Shown in pieces: positions 48,585 through 60,300 of a stretch of DNA of 64,000 nt. Numbering within the stretch: position 1 is the stretch's first letter; every line of letters begins with the position of its first letter. Location of the stretch: contig NC_020190.1 of the NCBI RefSeq assembly GCF_000315915.1, positions 558,001 to 622,000 of the forward strand, given 5' to 3'. Both the position numbers and the translations under genes were made by a program. Origin of the DNA: Henningerozyma blattae CBS 6284 (Eukaryota > Ascomycota > Saccharomycetes > Saccharomycetales > Saccharomycetaceae). The notes beneath the pieces were generated by a model. The model saw only the letters and a list, made by a program, of their open reading frames with translations, was not told where the DNA came from and did no database searches.

Positions 48585-48933
48585 TTCTAAAAAAAAATAC
48601 TTGGTTATGAAGTGACACTTTAATAACGTTCAACTACAACAAGTAGACACGCTAAGATATTGTTGAATTAACTTAATCGTTTATTCTCTTAATACGAAAT
48701 GTTGTGTTTTTTGACTTATTTGTTGAAAATCAATTTTTAGGTGGGCGGATTAATTTTCAAAACTGAACCACATGTGAAATTCCTAAATGCTCCGTTCAGT
48801 CTATTTAAAAAAAGTACTTTTAGACCACTAAGGTTCTAAGGAATTCTGAAAGATTTATAGATTAAGGTAAATTTCAAGAAGCAAGAATAGTTTTGCAAAT
48901 TTCATCAAAAAATAAATCTAATTACTTTTAACT
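48585..48933. promoter_or_regulatory. Divergent MED31/SCS3 promoter
   Basis: A 349-bp divergent promoter with an exact UAS-INO at 48771-48780. The remainder is AT-rich. Confidence 0.6.
48771..48780 (+). promoter_or_regulatory. UAS-INO element (Ino2/Ino4 site) for SCS3
   Basis: CATGTGAAAT is identical to the ten-base inositol/choline-responsive consensus bound by Ino2-Ino4. It lies 154 bp upstream of SCS3, a gene needed for normal inositol and phospholipid metabolism, so the target is very plausible. Confidence 0.8.
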
Positions 48934-49917
48934 ATGGCTCTGTTCCGTTTGAAATACATTGTGTTCTTGACACCATTGTTATTACTTCTATCATCATACA
49001 CTCATTATCTTATATCTCAAGCAACACCGAATACCCAGATAAGTAAAGATTCCTTTCTCAATGTGTATTTTATTAAACAAGGTTGGTTTTGGACTTCATT
49101 TGTCTCAATTTTATCAATTTGTTTTATTAACTCAAAAAGAAGAATTCAACGTCGTATATTAAAACATTTGAATATGTATTTAGTCTTCACCCTTTGGTGG
49201 TATCTTTTCACTCAACATTTTTCATTTATTTCACTTAATTCACCACCTTTAATGGATTTAATATTTACAACAACGGGTGGTTCTTGCAATTTTAATGTGT
49301 TCGACACTAATAATTTAAGTAACGAGATCGATGTTCATTCAAATAATAGCACCAAAAGTATTAAATTAATATCTGGTTTTTTGAAATTAAATCAACATTT
49401 CTTAGATCATGAATCTGAAAAGAGAAGAACCATGTCAATTAGAAAATTGTTGAGGTATTTAGATACGAAGGAGAATGAAACAGGTTATAGTAATATTAAG
49501 GATGCAGTGAATTATTTAAACTGTAATATTCATGATAAAAATTGTGATTCGCCTATCAATGATAGTTCAAGAACCTCTATTGAACAAAATAAAGAATTAA
49601 GAGATTTTATCCTTTCAATTGACCCTACTGTGGAAAATTCTTCCCAAAAATGTAGAAAAATTGGCGGTGCTTGGTCTGGTGGTCATGACCCATCTGGTCA
49701 TATGTTTTTATTAACATTAATGATAATGACATTTTTAACAATTTCTATTTCCAAGGATAATTATCTATTTGTAAGACTGATTGCTGCTATGTTTGGCTTA
49801 ATGTCTAGTTATTCTTTTATGGTAACAATATTTAATTTCCATACATTTGCTGAGCAAATAACTGGCTTCATGGCAGCTTATATCCCAGCAGGGTTGTATA
49901 TCTATTTATTAATGTAG
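48934..49917 (+). CDS. SCS3: Scs3, FIT-family ER protein
   Basis: Scs3 is one of the yeast fat-storage-inducing (FIT) proteins, ER membrane lipid phosphatases/CoA-ester diphosphatases that keep ER structure and lipid droplet budding normal; mutants need inositol. The 327-residue product (S. cerevisiae 380) has about six membrane spans. The two catalytic histidine regions are WSGGHDPSGHMFLL and FNFHTFAEQITGF. The loop between (about 120-235) is hydrophilic. Synteny with MED31 (YGL127C) and MET13 (YGL125W) favours SCS3 over the paralogue YFT2. Confidence 0.92.
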   Translation: MALFRLKYIVFLTPLLLLLSSYTHYLISQATPNTQISKDSFLNVYFIKQGWFWTSFVSILSICFINSKRRIQRRILKHLNMYLVFTLWWYLFTQHFSFISLNSPPLMDLIFTTTGGSCNFNVFDTNNLSNEIDVHSNNSTKSIKLISGFLKLNQHFLDHESEKRRTMSIRKLLRYLDTKENETGYSNIKDAVNYLNCNIHDKNCDSPINDSSRTSIEQNKELRDFILSIDPTVENSSQKCRKIGGAWSGGHDPSGHMFLLTLMIMTFLTISISKDNYLFVRLIAAMFGLMSSYSFMVTIFNFHTFAEQITGFMAAYIPAGLYIYLLM

Positions 49918-50131
49918 AGAGACTTTTATGATATAATGAATATTTCTGATTTAAATTGTTCTTTTATTTAATTTTAGTCACATTTTTTATGCAGTTAATC
50001 TTTAAAATAAGATACATATATATATATTTATACTCACTTATGTATATATATATCAGTCTATGAAATATTGTCATTGTACAAAGTATGGCTGGAGAAATTG
50101 TTTTTGAAAGCATGCCTTGAGTTGTGTCAAT

Positions 50132-51919
50132 TTAGCTTCTCCACATATTAATTCTTAATTTTTGTAATTTACCCATAATATATTTAAAGTAACCAAAGTA
50201 TAGAATAATACCAATAACAATACAAATAATGTTTGTAATATAATAACCGTCTCTAATAATTGTTGTGCCTAAAGTAGCTACATTATCTTTTTCAAGAACC
50301 ATATCATAGATTGAAAAATAACTAATCATCCACATAATAATAATTCTTGGCCATGTACCACCTAGATTACTTAGGGTATTTAATAAAGTCATATACGTAC
50401 CACCGAATTTTGGATCAGCAATTCTCGAATGGAAGGCACTGATACTAACAAACTGCACTGTTGACATAAAAGAGCCCAACAAATGTTGAAGGATTACTAG
50501 AAGAAAATACTTTTTGGTAATAATTCCATCTTCTGGGAAAAAATATAGTACAAAATTACCCATTATTGCTGCCACCAATCTACCTAAAAATCCATATAGC
50601 CAAGGGGTAAGTACACCATATTCGCCAACTAAAAACAAATTTATTCTTTCCATTAAAGATGATCTGTAATATCTACTGTTGGTATTTGTAGTAGAATTAC
50701 TATTCGAACTTAAATCGTTATCTTTAATTCTTAAATCATGATTAACATCTGAACTCCATTTGGCAACATAATATCCAAAAATAATTTCAAATGGGAAATC
50801 AATTAAGACAGTAACAGCCAGATCTTCTCTTTTAAACCCCAATTCTAATAATTTCAAATTTGTTGAACTTTCATTACACTGGAATGCAAATTTAGAGAAA
50901 AGATGAATAATTGATAAAATTTGAATATTTTTTAAATTTAATATTTTCCAAAAATTTTTATAAACTAATTTAATATTTGATAAATTATCATTATTTGAAA
51001 GGGCCTTTTTAAAATTTGAATTTGAATTTGAATTTGAATTTGAAGTTAAAGAGTCAGTGGAATAAAATTCAGGTTCTTTCTCAATTGTAATAAATTCAGG
51101 AGGTCTTTCATTAAGTATAGTTGGTAGATGTGATTTATTCTCATTATGTAATGATTTCACATTTTCAGTTGTGAAAAACATTACATAAAGCGTGGTAAGA
51201 ATATATAAAATCCCAGCAAATTTCATATATCCATTTAAACTAATCAATCCATGTTCCAAAGGAGTGGATCTTAAATATTTATTTGCAAAATCTTTTGAAT
51301 TCATTGCAATGAAAACTGTGAATGATAAGAAATAGCCAGTATTTAAACCTACTGTTTGAGCAGTAGATGCATAGGAAATAGATTTTTGAGATAAAATTGT
51401 TAAAGCCCAACCATCTACAGCTATATCTTGAGTGGCACATAAGAAAATTAAAACACCAAAGTAAAATGTTAAAGTATTAATATTGATATTTGATACATAA
51501 TCTTCCAATGTTTTATCTGAATCAGAATTATTATTAAAATTAAATTGCGAATCAATTCCGGGGAATATATAATCATGTTTGATAGCATAACTAAAGATGA
51601 TTAATAATAGACCAGAGATGAATTGAATTGGTATTATCCAAGATCTCCTTCTACCTAGTTTCTTAAAATAGAGGGAATCAACAATGGGAGACCAGAAAAT
51701 CTTTAACGAATAAGGGTATGTTGCAATTGAAAAGAAGCCTAAGGAAGCAAAAGAAGTTTCCTTTGCTATAGATTTTAATAAAAACGGTATAGTACCAAAA
51801 GTTAGCCCCACAGGAATACCTTGCAAGAAATATAAAAGAACCAGAAGAAAAAATCTTGGGTAATCTTCTTTAGCTAACGCGTTCTGGCTCGGTTTTGGCT
51901 TTGTTGAGGATGATGGCAT
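50132..51919 (-). CDS. YBR220C: SLC33-type acetyl-CoA transporter-like membrane protein (YBR220C family)
   Basis: This is a major-facilitator membrane protein of the acetyl-CoA transporter (SLC33A1/AT-1) family, whose yeast member YBR220C is uncharacterised. The 595-residue product (S. cerevisiae 560) has about twelve spans and the family block YFLQGIPVGLTFGTIPFLL, then FWSPIVDSLYFKKLGRRRSW, ATQDIAVDGWALTIL and LGGTWPRIIIMW. A central loop (about 285-310) carries an Asn-Ser repeat encoded by a hexamer repeat near 51015-51042. In S. cerevisiae the gene lies beside PYC2, so it belongs to this block. The substrate is inferred from animals only. Confidence 0.88.
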   Translation of the reverse strand: MPSSSTKPKPSQNALAKEDYPRFFLLVLLYFLQGIPVGLTFGTIPFLLKSIAKETSFASLGFFSIATYPYSLKIFWSPIVDSLYFKKLGRRRSWIIPIQFISGLLLIIFSYAIKHDYIFPGIDSQFNFNNNSDSDKTLEDYVSNININTLTFYFGVLIFLCATQDIAVDGWALTILSQKSISYASTAQTVGLNTGYFLSFTVFIAMNSKDFANKYLRSTPLEHGLISLNGYMKFAGILYILTTLYVMFFTTENVKSLHNENKSHLPTILNERPPEFITIEKEPEFYSTDSLTSNSNSNSNSNFKKALSNNDNLSNIKLVYKNFWKILNLKNIQILSIIHLFSKFAFQCNESSTNLKLLELGFKREDLAVTVLIDFPFEIIFGYYVAKWSSDVNHDLRIKDNDLSSNSNSTTNTNSRYYRSSLMERINLFLVGEYGVLTPWLYGFLGRLVAAIMGNFVLYFFPEDGIITKKYFLLVILQHLLGSFMSTVQFVSISAFHSRIADPKFGGTYMTLLNTLSNLGGTWPRIIIMWMISYFSIYDMVLEKDNVATLGTTIIRDGYYITNIICIVIGIILYFGYFKYIMGKLQKLRINMWRS

Positions 51920-52684
51920 TGTAATAAAATGATATTATTATCTACTACACAACGAGATCCTTCCCTCTAGTATTGGGTGAAAAAAAACGTAGCAAAAGAG
52001 GTTATGCTACTTCTGAGAAGTCTTCACAAGTCTTAGTTTTCTCTTTTTAATTATTTAAACGAATAAAATTTCTTTTTGGAAAAAAAAACCAATAACTTGG
52101 CAAATCTCGAATAATGTAATTATCTAAGCAAAAAGAGGCAAGATACATGTTCCTATAAACGTTGAAACGTTTGTTATTTAATTTTCATTTTTCAGTCTAT
52201 ATGTTCTCTGATGTTTATTAATTGCTAGCTATGTGTAAAAAAATCCGAGTTCAATGATCGGGACTTGAAATTTTAAAGATCAAGCCAAACACGTTAAATA
52301 TCAAGCGCGTCAATCATTTTTAAGATAGAACTATTTACGTTTCGAGAGCTTTTAAGATCATCAGATTAAACTTAATAATTAGTAGGAGACTGAATTATGG
52401 CAAAGTGCCAAGATTAAAATGATAAAATCTAAAATTTCTCCAACTGATAAACATGAATCAAATGATATAATAAGCATGAATACCCTCAGTCATAATTATT
52501 CTATTACATTTCAATTAATGCGTGTGAAAATATAATTTGCACAGTTTGTTTTTACCCAATTAACTTTCTTTGTTAGCCATCAAAACATTTACTATGCGAA
52601 GAAGCCAACTGTGGACTTAAGAACCTCGAAGTGGACCCTGAACGGAATAACAAAACAACTCGAATATCACGAAATAAATCTTGG

Positions 52685-52691
52685 TGAGTCA
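52685..52691. promoter_or_regulatory. Gcn4 site
   Basis: TGAGTCA is the exact Gcn4 consensus TGASTCA, 587 bp upstream of MET13. General amino-acid control of methionine genes by Gcn4 is established in S. cerevisiae. Confidence 0.6.
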
Positions 52692-52818
52692 AAAAGATAC
52701 ATAAAATAGTCATAGACAATGCTTCTATTACCCTTAGTGATATAGTAATAAATATTTGTATTGTCATGTTCAAGTGGAAAGTAATCTGCGATTTCACAAG
52801 ACCATTAAGGAAAGGCTC

Positions 52819-52832
52819 ATTGCACGTGCAAT
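52819..52832. promoter_or_regulatory. Palindromic Cbf1 box upstream of MET13
   Basis: ATTGCACGTGCAAT is a perfect 14-bp palindrome with CACGTG in its centre. It is about 446 bp upstream of the MET13 ATG. Cbf1 with Met4 is the known regulator of the sulphur/methionine regulon. Confidence 0.65.
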
Positions 52833-53277
52833 TAGGAGTTACCTAATCTGGGCATAACGATTAAAAACACAGGCAAATTACCTAGTAGCCATCATTTGTA
52901 TAAAAGCAAGTATGGAAAAAAAATTGATATACAATGAATTGATTACTATTATAATTATTCAATGATTGCATGAATGTATAACTAATTCAATTATTTTATC
53001 AATAATTCGATTTTTTTATACAGTTTTAACCGTATCCTTATTTTTCTGGAAAGGCTAAAACTAAAACTCTTCAAATTTCGGAGTATTAAATAATAGGCAT
53101 TTTCTCAGGGCGGAAGAAGGTTAAAGGGTGTCCCTGATTATTTGTTGAATTATTTATCTTTATATGTATAAATTTAACTGTTAGGAAAAAAAATACGTTA
53201 TCCGTTATAATCTACAAAAGATTTGCAAAATAAATACATATTAAGCATCACCCATCATAATAATAAAATAAGATAAG

Positions 53278-55299
53278 ATGAAGATTACAGAGAAATTGCA
53301 AAAAAATCATAATAATTTGAATGGATCATCGCATCCTACTTTTTCATTTGAATATTTTGTTCCTAAGACAGATCAAGGTGTTCAAAACCTTTATGATCGT
53401 ATTGATAAGATGTATCAAAACTCCCTACCACAATTTATTGATATTACTTGGAATGCATCAGGTAGTATAACCAACATATCGACTAATGAGTTAGTATCGA
53501 ATACTCAATCTGTATTAGGCTTAGAAACATGTATGCATCTAACATGCACCAATATGGATGTATCCTTGATTGATAATGCATTAAAATATGCTTATGAGTC
53601 TGGTTGCCAGAATATATTAGCATTAAGGGGTGATCCTCCATCCACAGAATGTACCAAAAAAGAAGGTAGTAATGCAAATATCGATGATGATACAGAGGTA
53701 AAACAATGTTTTAAATATGCCAAGGATCTTGTGAAATACATTCGTGTGAGATATGGAGATTATTTTGATATAGGTGTTGCCGGTTATCCTGAAGGTCATC
53801 CAGAGAATATGGCCAAGAAGAAAAAACAATCAAATCATCGAACTGGTAATATCAATAATAATAGTAGTGATGCAGAGATGCTGGATGAAGAAATGGTAGA
53901 AGATGATAGTGGAGAAGATCCAGAAGAAGAATTATTATTACATTTGAAGGAAAAAGTCGATGCCGGGGCAAATTTTATAATTACTCAAATGTTTTATGAT
54001 GCAGATAATTTTATCGATTGGTGTCATAAAGTGTATGACATCGGTATTCATATCCCAATTTTCCCCGGTATTATGCCCATCACCACATATAGTGCCTTTT
54101 TAAGAAGATCAGATTGGTGTCAAATCAAGATCCCACAAGAATTTCTAGATGTATTAGAGCCAATCAAGGAAAATGATCAGTTGGTTCGTAAAGTCGGTGT
54201 TGATTTAATTGCTGGCCTCTGTCAAAGGATTTTGAAAGCTGGAGTAGTAAATCATTTACATCTTTATACAATGAATTTGGAATCTCCTAGTATCATGTTA
54301 TTAAGTAAATTGAATTTATTACCCACGGAGGAAGATACTTATATCGATAATAAAGCTATTGCTAATGATGTGGTATCCAATGGCAATGAATTAAATATCT
54401 ATCCATGGAGAAAATCATTAAACCCCAAGAGAAAAAACGAACAAGTACGTCCTATTTTCTGGAAATCAAGATTATATTCATACATTGCTCGTACATCTAA
54501 TTGGCAAAATGATGAATTCCCCAATGGTAGATTTGGTGATTCATCCTCACCTGCATTTGGGGATTTGGATCTTTGTGGATCTAAACTAATTAGACAATCT
54601 AATAAGAAATCCATCGAGTTATGGTCCAAGCCTGTTAGTATAGATGATATTGGGAAATTAGTCAATAATTATTTAACTGGTAAACTCAGTTGTCTACCAT
54701 GGTCAGACATTCCTGTTAATAAGGAAATTGAAGGGATCCTGGGACATTTGACTGAATTGAATAATAAAAATATTATTACTATCAACAGTCAACCTAAAGT
54801 GAATGGTATCAAATCTAACAATAAAATCTTTGGTTGGGGTCCCACAGATGGTTATATCTACCAAAAACAATATCTGGAATTTTTATTACCAAGAAACAAA
54901 ATTGCTAAATTAAGTGAAGAATTGAATTGTAAACAGAGAAACCCACATTGTATTCTCACATATTTTTCAGTAGATAATTTTGGTAAATTAGCTACTAATC
55001 AACCAGATATTCAATCTTCCACTAATGTGACTACAAAATCAAATTGTGTCACCTGGGGGGTATTCCCGGGAAGAGAAATTCTACAACCTACCATTGTGGA
55101 AAAGTATTCCTTCTTGGCGTGGAAAGAAGAATTTTACAAGATCTTGGAAGAATGGAAATTGAAATTGTACCAAGCAGAAGCTCTCGAAAGTGTTTCATTG
55201 TTACAACATTTAATTGACGATTACGTCTTGATCAATATTGTCGACAACGACTTCGTTGATCCAGAGGATAAGATCTTCAAATTGCTGATATCCTTATAG
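53278..55299 (+). CDS. MET13: Met13, methylenetetrahydrofolate reductase
   Basis: Met13 reduces 5,10-methylene-THF to 5-methyl-THF, the methyl donor for methionine synthesis. The 673-residue product (S. cerevisiae 600) has the FAD-dependent barrel with SFEYFVPKTDQGVQNLYDR, ETCMHLTCTNM, NILALRGDPP and NFIITQMFYDADNFIDWC. The regulatory domain follows with RTSNWQNDEFPNGRFGDSSS, LPWSDIPVNKEIEGIL and the end YVLINIVDNDFV. Residues about 177-219 form a Lys/Asn then Asp/Glu-rich insertion of about 33 extra residues in a barrel loop after the conserved GYPEGHPE. Start and body match MET13 (YGL125W) better than MET12, and the neighbours agree. Confidence 0.95.
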   Translation: MKITEKLQKNHNNLNGSSHPTFSFEYFVPKTDQGVQNLYDRIDKMYQNSLPQFIDITWNASGSITNISTNELVSNTQSVLGLETCMHLTCTNMDVSLIDNALKYAYESGCQNILALRGDPPSTECTKKEGSNANIDDDTEVKQCFKYAKDLVKYIRVRYGDYFDIGVAGYPEGHPENMAKKKKQSNHRTGNINNNSSDAEMLDEEMVEDDSGEDPEEELLLHLKEKVDAGANFIITQMFYDADNFIDWCHKVYDIGIHIPIFPGIMPITTYSAFLRRSDWCQIKIPQEFLDVLEPIKENDQLVRKVGVDLIAGLCQRILKAGVVNHLHLYTMNLESPSIMLLSKLNLLPTEEDTYIDNKAIANDVVSNGNELNIYPWRKSLNPKRKNEQVRPIFWKSRLYSYIARTSNWQNDEFPNGRFGDSSSPAFGDLDLCGSKLIRQSNKKSIELWSKPVSIDDIGKLVNNYLTGKLSCLPWSDIPVNKEIEGILGHLTELNNKNIITINSQPKVNGIKSNNKIFGWGPTDGYIYQKQYLEFLLPRNKIAKLSEELNCKQRNPHCILTYFSVDNFGKLATNQPDIQSSTNVTTKSNCVTWGVFPGREILQPTIVEKYSFLAWKEEFYKILEEWKLKLYQAEALESVSLLQHLIDDYVLINIVDNDFVDPEDKIFKLLISL

Positions 55300-57370
55300 A
55301 CGCTGCATTATTTAACTACGCTGCAAAATTGTGCCACTGTACCACGACACTGCCATTACACTGCATTGCTCAGCACTTCACTATATCTCGTCAATATATA
55401 CCTACCTATATACCTCTCTATATATACATTACCTTTATAGTGTCTATCTAGCAAGCTAGCGTTGGCTTAATAGTCTGGCGTTGGTCTCTAACCTGCATAT
55501 ATGATTTGTTTTAGACTCCTACATATCAATTTGTGACACTCATCATCAATATAATGGAATGCCAGCATTTCCAAAATTTTAATCTTAGTGGTACACCCTT
55601 GCATTTTCTCCGAAGGCTTTTATGGAAAGCTCCGTCGGAGATTCTTGCTGTACAGGAAACAAATTTTCCGTTGGAATCTTAGAGAAATGGCGTGCCTTTA
55701 AACTCCGACAGTGTGGCGTGAAGAGATGACTCGTCTACATGGATACCATGGAGACGAAATATCAAAAGGACAACTGGTTACTGTAAAAGACACGATATCT
55801 ATAATAAAACATAAGACACGCGAAAACTGAAGGAAACAGACCATCATATTAAAATAAGTATCCAATCGGATTATTAGGGAAGAACACACCACCACTAATG
55901 GAACGACATAAACAACGGTTCTCGAAATATGATGTCTGGTGAAACATCGTGTTTTACAAAACGCTTTATTTCTCTCATAGATAGTTTCCTGACTAACTAG
56001 ATTTTATTGTCTGATTCAAAGGATATTTATTGTCCCAGTTGCCTACTAGTTTTCAGACCACAAAGCTAAAAACGTCCACTCAGTTTCTCCAACCCACCAT
56101 GAAACTCCTATTTTTACCATCACAACAGTAGCAAATATGAGGTTTAGATAGAATTCTAATAGTCAGGGTGAGATTCCACAGAGTGTATTCAAACAACGAT
56201 AATCTTCCGTCTTCCCTCCCCTCTTTACCAGATTTGATACTTCTTCTGAGAGATGTTAATTACAATGATCTACTGGACACACCATGCAATGAAATATAGG
56301 GGCCAGACAAATTAGATAATATTATTGATCTGAGCCAATTGAACCCCAATAATAAATGAAACTCACGTAATCATTATATCTGTCATCCCTATTCTCAACT
56401 TTTTAATCACCATACTAATCGTAGTCATAACCTGGTGCCTATTTTTAGCATTATCATTACCTTAGCAATAGCCGTAATCATATCTAATTGAATTAGTATC
56501 TGCCCCAGTAATAGTTACATCACTGTTTCATAGAAATAATAATCGGATTTTATGTACACAGTTACAGTTATACTGGGTCGTATTTGTATTGTCTCGGCTA
56601 TTGGAATGGATGAATAAATAGTTAAATCTTGGGTATAACGGGTAATAAATTTAGATATTGGTATACCTTTATTTTTTCTTGACTCAAAATTACACAATAG
56701 TTGCTAATAGTAATTAGTGATTTAATTACTATTTTGAGCTTTACAATAGTGTATTTTCCTCAAATTAAATCTCACGTTCTATAAGTAGTTACTAGTTGCT
56801 ATTCGTAGAATAATACTACCAGTAGCAACCTAAATACCGTTTAACCTATTATGGCTCATTAGGGATCCCCCCAATCAAATTTAAACAAAAAATAATTTCT
56901 ATCCCTATTTTCCGTTGAGACTATTATTTGTTACTTCAATAGTGACTAGCACCGCTTTTTAGTAGTTTAAATTTTGCTATATCATAAATAAAATCGCACA
57001 CAAGAGCTTTAATAATATTATATTATTGTCAGTAGCACGAGTAAATCAAAAATATTGTTACAGATAGAACAGAATAAAGATATTTGCCTTCATCTACTAC
57101 TAATCATATTAGCTATATATATATTCACAAAATTACTTGTGAAAATATTGCATGAAAAATTAAAAAAAATAATTAAGATTATACAATTAGATTTGTCAAA
57201 ATTTATCTCTATTAATTAATAAAATTATTCAAAAAGATATTTAAAAGTTACTGTTTCAAAAAATTAAAAAGAAACTCACATATCATAATTCTTATCTAAA
57301 ATTAAATAGGTTAAAAATAATATATTAAATCAAATACTACCCTTAATACATATTACAAATTACAATTCAC
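55300..57370. other. 2-kb interval without a recognised gene
   Basis: Between MET13 and the YBR225W-like gene. Open frames are all under 70 codons. PDB1, PCS60 and TDP1 lie between YBR220C and YBR225W in S. cerevisiae; none is visible here, so this may be the eroded site of lost duplicates. I see no tRNA boxes or repeats. Confidence 0.5.
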
Positions 57371-60300
57371 ATGATATTACATTCTGCAGAAACATCAATT
57401 CCTCGTAATTTTGATCAGAATCAAACTAACAATCATGATAGGACCCTTGAAAATGATAATTTTTTAGAGATAGATCCTCTGACTCCTATGGATCATAATA
57501 GCCAATTGATCAATTCAAGAGCTAATAGTAACAGCATATCAAACTCTTCAACTTCAACATTATCAATTGTTGATGAACAAAAAAGTGAAAAATTAAATTC
57601 AAAAAACAGTAGTAGTACCGGTATAAATTATGGTGGGTTACACTCATCCACTTATCAGTCAAATTTAAAATCTACAAATGATTACTTGTATAGAGAAAAA
57701 TCTCAGACCCCAAGACAATTTTATTATGATGCTCAACAATATGATGAAGTCTTATTGAATACGGACCCAGCAAACGCTATAAATTTGAATGCAACTTCAA
57801 ATCCAAATACCCCACAATATTATTCTCCTCCTAAAAGTAAAAGAACTACAAGTCTTGATGGATGCTCAAACTCTGCTGCCAATTCTCATTCTAGTAACAC
57901 AAGTAAAGTACCCTCTAATTTGAGTATTCCAAGCTTACTAACAAGTGCTGTTGGTAGTACTTCTACTAGTATTTCAAATTTAAATAATTCTGCTATTATC
58001 TCGAATGTAAATTGTAATGATGGTAAAATTTTGGAAATTAATAATAATAATATGAAAAATAAAAATAAAGTTACTAGTACTTGTAGCGATAGTAAAGATG
58101 ATATGGTAGAAATTAATACTGATGCTCAGAGCAAAGCCATGAATTATGATAAGCTTAAACAAGATCACAATAATCATCATCACCATCACTATCATCACCA
58201 TCATCGCCATGTTAGTAAAGAAAATCAAAAAAGTATCGATGAGAATATCTTACTTCCACAGGATAATATAATAAATAACGAGAATGCAACAAAATTAAAA
58301 CTTAATAACAATAATCATACAGTTTTTCATGATACTATCTCAACAAAAGCCTCAACTCCCTTAGATGAAGAGGATGATCCAATTATAATTAATATTAATT
58401 GTAAAAATAAGGTAAGAAAAGAAGGCTACTTAAACAACAAGCAAATATTTAGAGGTTATAAATTATTTAAGTGGAATTGGAATACTTTGCCAAATATATC
58501 GTCCAATAAAAAAGTAAATCCGGAATCATCCCAGTTGGATGATGATATTAACCCATTTACATATCGCTATTTTTTAATGCAGCTTCCAATAGATAATAAT
58601 CCTCTTGTAGCTAATTCTAATAAAAATAAACTTACAGCTAATGAAACTACTTCAAAGTCGACGGATGGCGGTATGGTTAATTTGATCTACGATTCAAGAT
58701 CTAATAAAAATTTTAAGAAATTGCATCTTTTCTTAGCATTTAATCAAAAAAGTAAAAGGTCAGATTCTTTCTTATTTTCTGAAGAAAGACTTTTATCATA
58801 TTCAAGTTTTTTGACAAAATATTTAAATTGGAAGAAAACTTTCCGTTTCGATGTCACTTTAGAGAGAGATTTAATAACTCATCCTAATGAAACTAAACTA
58901 GATGATTCAGTTTCTTTATCATTTGATCAGGATGCAAATAATTTAACAACCTTTAATGAATTTTTAATTCAATTATGGAGATATCAAGCTCAGAAGTTTA
59001 TTATTCAGAAAGATTCCTTTTTATTTGATGAAAATATTCTAAATTTTTTAAAATCATCGAAGAAAAAGTTATTAAAATCTTCTTCAATTTCAAATAACAC
59101 AGATGAAAAAAGAAACTCAACATCTAATTCGTCAACACGTAATGTGCCTCTGATAGATAATAGAATATATTTTGATAATAATATAAATTATGATTCCAAT
59201 TCAAAATCAAAACCGCAATCCAAGTCAAATGATAAGCCAACAAAGGATTCCATTGATATTTTATTTGTTAGGCCAATCTTTGTATCCCCTATTGTTTGGC
59301 AATTAGCCTATGACTTACCTGAATTCACAATTGCAGATTTCCCTATAGATTTAAATCCTTGGATTTCTGATGACCCAGATTCAATTTTTTTCGACAATTA
59401 TAACAAGATGGTCGACTTTCATAAAAGTACCATTAAATTTTGTAATGATGAGTCAGAATTAATTACATTGAATTCGAAAAATGCAAACCAATACTTATTA
59501 GATTGTTTGGATTTGCCAATATCAGAATCAAATTCGAATAACAAGCCAAAATCGACTACAAAAAAAAAAATAGACCCAACAGTTAAACTGGAGACAAACT
59601 CACTTGATTCATCCTTAATGTCAAAATCTTCTGAAGAAAAAATTCCTACTATAGAAGAAATTAAGAAATCAAGAAGATCAGGTTTTGCAAATTTTTTCCG
59701 TAAAAAGCATACACATACAGAAACTACAGTCACTAGTTCAAACTCAGAGACTAATTTAACAAATTCCTCTGTAAAGTCATCCACTAGTTCACAACAGATC
59801 GATAAAAAAGGTCAAAAGTTGGACCCTATACGTTCTTTTTCGAGTGCTACTTCTTCAAGGACATCACTGAACAAGCAGCCACTACAACAACGTCCTTCTC
59901 TTCAAAGTTGTAAACTTCGAAAATCGTTTTTCGGTACTGAAGGTTTAGAATCAAAATCTCCAGGCTCTACCTCTAGACGAGCATCTAATGGCAGTTTGCA
60001 AGATGGGTTACTAAATAAAAATTCATCCCCAAAAGTAGTAGGAGCTAGTAAGACTAAGTATTTTGATAATATACCCGTTGATAATAAAAGAATTGCGGCT
60101 TATTTCAGAAAGGCTCTACACAATTATAAAAAGGTCTCCTTACCTACACAATTTTTGTTACCACCATTTTTTACTGAAACTACTTCCATTCATACAACAG
60201 ATGCTACTACTATTGAGTCAGCAACAAGTACTACTATTACTAATAGAATGTTAAAATTGGAAAACAGCAACTTACTTGAGTCAGAGAAAGATAATTTAAA

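Larger units (their letters stand above)
51920..53277. promoter_or_regulatory. Divergent YBR220C/MET13 region
   Basis: A 1.36-kb divergent interval without a supported gene. On the MET13 side it holds a Gcn4 site and a palindromic Cbf1 box, 450-600 bp from the ATG. A 74-codon frame at 52573-52797 overlaps these sites and shows no family pattern. Confidence 0.6.
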
